Assembly: GCA_934725285.1 (NCBI GenBank)
Contig: CAKVBK010000014.1
Span: forward strand, 1 to 26,412
Reading direction: 5' to 3'
Length of the DNA: 26,412 bases
From: an uncultured Bacteroidales bacterium
Lineage (GTDB): Bacteria; Bacteroidota; Bacteroidia; Bacteroidales; UBA932
Made by a program: the position numbers and the translations under genes
The notes under the pieces: generated by a model
What the model saw: the letters and a program-made list of their open reading frames with translations, nothing else
Databases searched by the model: none
What the model was told of the DNA's origin: nothing
Shown: piece after piece, positions 24,824 to 26,412 of the stretch
Position numbering within the stretch: the stretch's first letter is position 1
How the letters are laid out: the number at the start of each line of letters is the position of its first letter

Positions 24824-26278
24824 ATGAGCCCTTTATCAGTCATTATCACAGTACTGGCGTACTTCGCCGTGATGTTCACAGTGTCCTGGATCTCCTCTCG
24901 CAACGCGGACAACGCGGGATTCTTCAACGGAGGACGGAAAGCCCCATGGTGGATCGTGGCGATCGCGATGCTCGGAGCTCCGATGTCCGGAGTGACTTAC
25001 GTCTCCGTACCGGGAATGGTCGGTGTGGGTGGCACTGCGATGGGCTATATGCAGATGGTGCTCGGATTCTTTGTGGGCTACATAATCATAGCCTTTGTCC
25101 TTACACCTATATTCTTCAAGATGAATATGGTGTCGATCTATCAATATCTTGATGATCGGTTTGGAGTTTCCTCACACAAGACAGGAGCGTGGTTCTTCTT
25201 CATCTCCAAGATTTTGGGTGCTGCCGTGAGACTGTTCCTCGTGTGTGTGACCCTCCAGCTGATGATCTTCGAGCCGCTCCATCTGCCGTTCATCCTGAAC
25301 GTGATCATTTCAGTGGCCATCGTGCTGCTGTACACATTCCGTGGCGGGGTGAAGTCCGTGATCTGGACGGACACCTTGAAGACAGTCTGCATGATTGTGT
25401 CTATCGTGCTAGCCATAGTCTTCATTGCCAAGGACCTTGGGCTAAGCTTCTCAGGCGTGGTGCAAACGGTGCGTGAGAGTGACTGTTCAAAGATGTTCTT
25501 CTTCGATGATGTTAACCACCCTGAATATTTCTGGAAGCAGTTTCTGGCGGGCGTTTTCACTGTGATCGCGATGACGGGTCTTGATCAGGACATGATGCAG
25601 CGCACACTGAGCAGCCGCAACGCGAAGGACTCGCAGAAGAACCTGATCACCAGCGGATTGTTGCAGATTCCGGTGATATTCCTATTCCTCTGCCTTGGAG
25701 TGCTCCTGTACATATTCGCCGGGCAGAAGGGCATCTCAGAGGTTGGTGACACCCTGTTCCCGGCAGTGGCTACTGGCGGCTATCTGCCTGCTATCGTGGG
25801 GGTTCTGTTCGTGATCGGACTCGTGTCGTGCGCGTTTGCGGCGGGAGGTTCGGCTCTGACTGCGCTGACCACGTCGTTCACGGTGGACATCATCGGCACC
25901 AAGGGAAAGAGCGAGGATCAGGTGACTTCCGTCAGGAAGAAGGTGCATCTGCTGATGGCGTTCCTAATGGGAGTCGTGATCTTCGTCTTCTATCTGCTGA
26001 ACACGAAATCTGCAATCGACGCGGTTTACAAGCTTGCGAGCTACACTTACGGACCGATCCTGGGAATGTTCGCGTTCGGGATATTCACAAAGAAGAAGGT
26101 CAACGACAAATGGGTGCCGCTGGTGGCCGTCGTAGCTCCGGTTCTTTGCTTCATACTCCAGAGCAACTCAGAGAGATGGTTCGGGGGCTACAAATTCAGT
26201 TATGAGCTGCTTCTTTTCAACGCTTTGTTCACGATTTTGGGACTTTGTCTGCTAATTCGCAGAAAAAAGTCGAATTAA
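24824..26278 (+). CDS. Sodium:solute symporter (SSS family)
   Basis: 484 aa inner-membrane protein with about 13 hydrophobic helices, normal for the family. Family signals are GAPMSGVTYVSVPG (51-64), YTFRGGVKSVIWTDTLKT (170-187), GLDQDMMQR (252-260) and the sodium-site helix AGGSALTALTTSFTVDI (340-356). It couples sodium entry to uptake of a small organic solute; the substrate (sugar, amino acid, sialic acid or carboxylate) cannot be told from sequence. A near-consensus -7 box (TATTTTTA, 24789-24796) lies 27 nt before the ATG. Its position near the mannan-type locus may be chance. There is no Shine-Dalgarno sequence, as is usual here, and no terminator is seen before the tRNA promoter. Confidence 0.93.
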   Translation: MSPLSVIITVLAYFAVMFTVSWISSRNADNAGFFNGGRKAPWWIVAIAMLGAPMSGVTYVSVPGMVGVGGTAMGYMQMVLGFFVGYIIIAFVLTPIFFKMNMVSIYQYLDDRFGVSSHKTGAWFFFISKILGAAVRLFLVCVTLQLMIFEPLHLPFILNVIISVAIVLLYTFRGGVKSVIWTDTLKTVCMIVSIVLAIVFIAKDLGLSFSGVVQTVRESDCSKMFFFDDVNHPEYFWKQFLAGVFTVIAMTGLDQDMMQRTLSSRNAKDSQKNLITSGLLQIPVIFLFLCLGVLLYIFAGQKGISEVGDTLFPAVATGGYLPAIVGVLFVIGLVSCAFAAGGSALTALTTSFTVDIIGTKGKSEDQVTSVRKKVHLLMAFLMGVVIFVFYLLNTKSAIDAVYKLASYTYGPILGMFAFGIFTKKKVNDKWVPLVAVVAPVLCFILQSNSERWFGGYKFSYELLLFNALFTILGLCLLIRRKKSN

Positions 26279-26279
26279 T

Positions 26280-26310
26280 TTTGGCAATTCAGGATAAATA
26301 CCTATTTTTG
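26280..26310 (+). promoter_or_regulatory. Promoter of tRNA-Gln
   Basis: TTTG (26280-26283), a 19-nt spacer, then TATTTTTG (26303-26310). This is the best full -33/-7 match in the window. The start should lie about 26315, giving a 5' leader of about 28 nt that RNase P would remove before the tRNA at 26343. Confidence 0.7.
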
Positions 26311-26342
26311 CAGTCCCGTTGCAAAGGTACACGGGACATCAT

Positions 26343-26412
26343 TGAGATATGGTGTAATGGTAGCACTACAGATTCTGGCTCTGTCAGTGAGGGTTCGAAT
26401 CCTTCTATCTCA
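26343..26412 (+). tRNA. tRNA-Gln (anticodon CTG), 3' end cut by the window edge
   Basis: A full cloverleaf can be folded: 7-bp acceptor stem (26343-26349 with 26406-26412), D arm (52-55 with 63-66, offset 26300), 5-bp anticodon stem (26368-26372 with 26380-26384) around the loop TTCTGGC, a 4-nt variable loop and a T arm with loop TTCGAAT. The anticodon at 26375-26377 is CTG, which reads the Gln codon CAG. The discriminator base and any CCA lie beyond the window. Confidence 0.95.

Noticed and set aside
1..26412. Search for mobile elements, prophage genes, toxin-antitoxin pairs or defence systems
   Set aside because: No transposase, integrase, phage structural gene, restriction or defence protein is recognisable; the tRNA-Gln at the right edge is not visibly used as an integration site inside the window.

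Overview
The window reads as a chromosomal segment of a member of the Bacteroidales (phylum Bacteroidota). The evidence is a SusC/SusD pair, a train of surface lipoproteins with BACON, fimbrillin-like, DUF4998 and DUF4959/DUF5126/DUF5000 domains, and several perfect copies of the Bacteroidota -7 promoter box TAnnTTTG. Nearly all genes lack a Shine-Dalgarno sequence. I cannot name the genus. I see no IS element, prophage, CRISPR array or rRNA.

Region 1 (1-536) is non-coding. It holds a strong intrinsic terminator (346-380, minus strand) for the large operon to its right, and a possible promoter (303-310) firing leftward out of the window.

Region 2 (537-17663, minus strand) is one tightly packed eight-gene operon with gaps of 4 to 42 nt. 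In transcription order it encodes SusC, SusD, a DUF4959/5126/5000 lipoprotein, a DUF4998 plus discoidin-like lipoprotein, and a 1222-aa lipoprotein with two fimbrillin-like domains, a calcineurin-like phosphoesterase, a BACON-like domain and an unnamed C-terminal module. It continues with a BACON/OB-fold lipoprotein, a fimbrillin/GLUG-repeat lipoprotein, and a 568-aa lipoprotein with a fimbrillin-like N-terminus and the same BACON-like plus C-terminal module. It looks like a polysaccharide utilisation locus whose accessory proteins are mostly binding or display proteins rather than glycanases. The only hydrolase-like protein inside the operon is the phosphoesterase.

Region 3 (17664-20204) holds the divergent intergenic region with back-to-back promoters and a GH92 alpha-mannosidase on the plus strand. 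The GH92 points to an alpha-mannose-containing glycan as the likely substrate. No dedicated regulator (hybrid two-component protein, SusR-like protein or ECF sigma/anti-sigma pair) lies in the window.

Region 4 (20273-23825, minus strand) encodes a GH9 / polysaccharide-deacetylase fusion whose stop codon lies 20 nt inside metX (homoserine O-acetyltransferase), an unexpected coupling. Region 5 (23826-26412) is housekeeping: ispF, a small two-TM membrane protein, a sodium:solute symporter and tRNA-Gln(CTG), which ends exactly at the window edge.

The most interesting material is the operon's 3' half. There, fimbrillin-like N-terminal domains are combined with different C-terminal domains (phosphoesterase, GLUG repeats, shared BACON-like/C-terminal module), and one of these modules is present in two proteins of the same operon.
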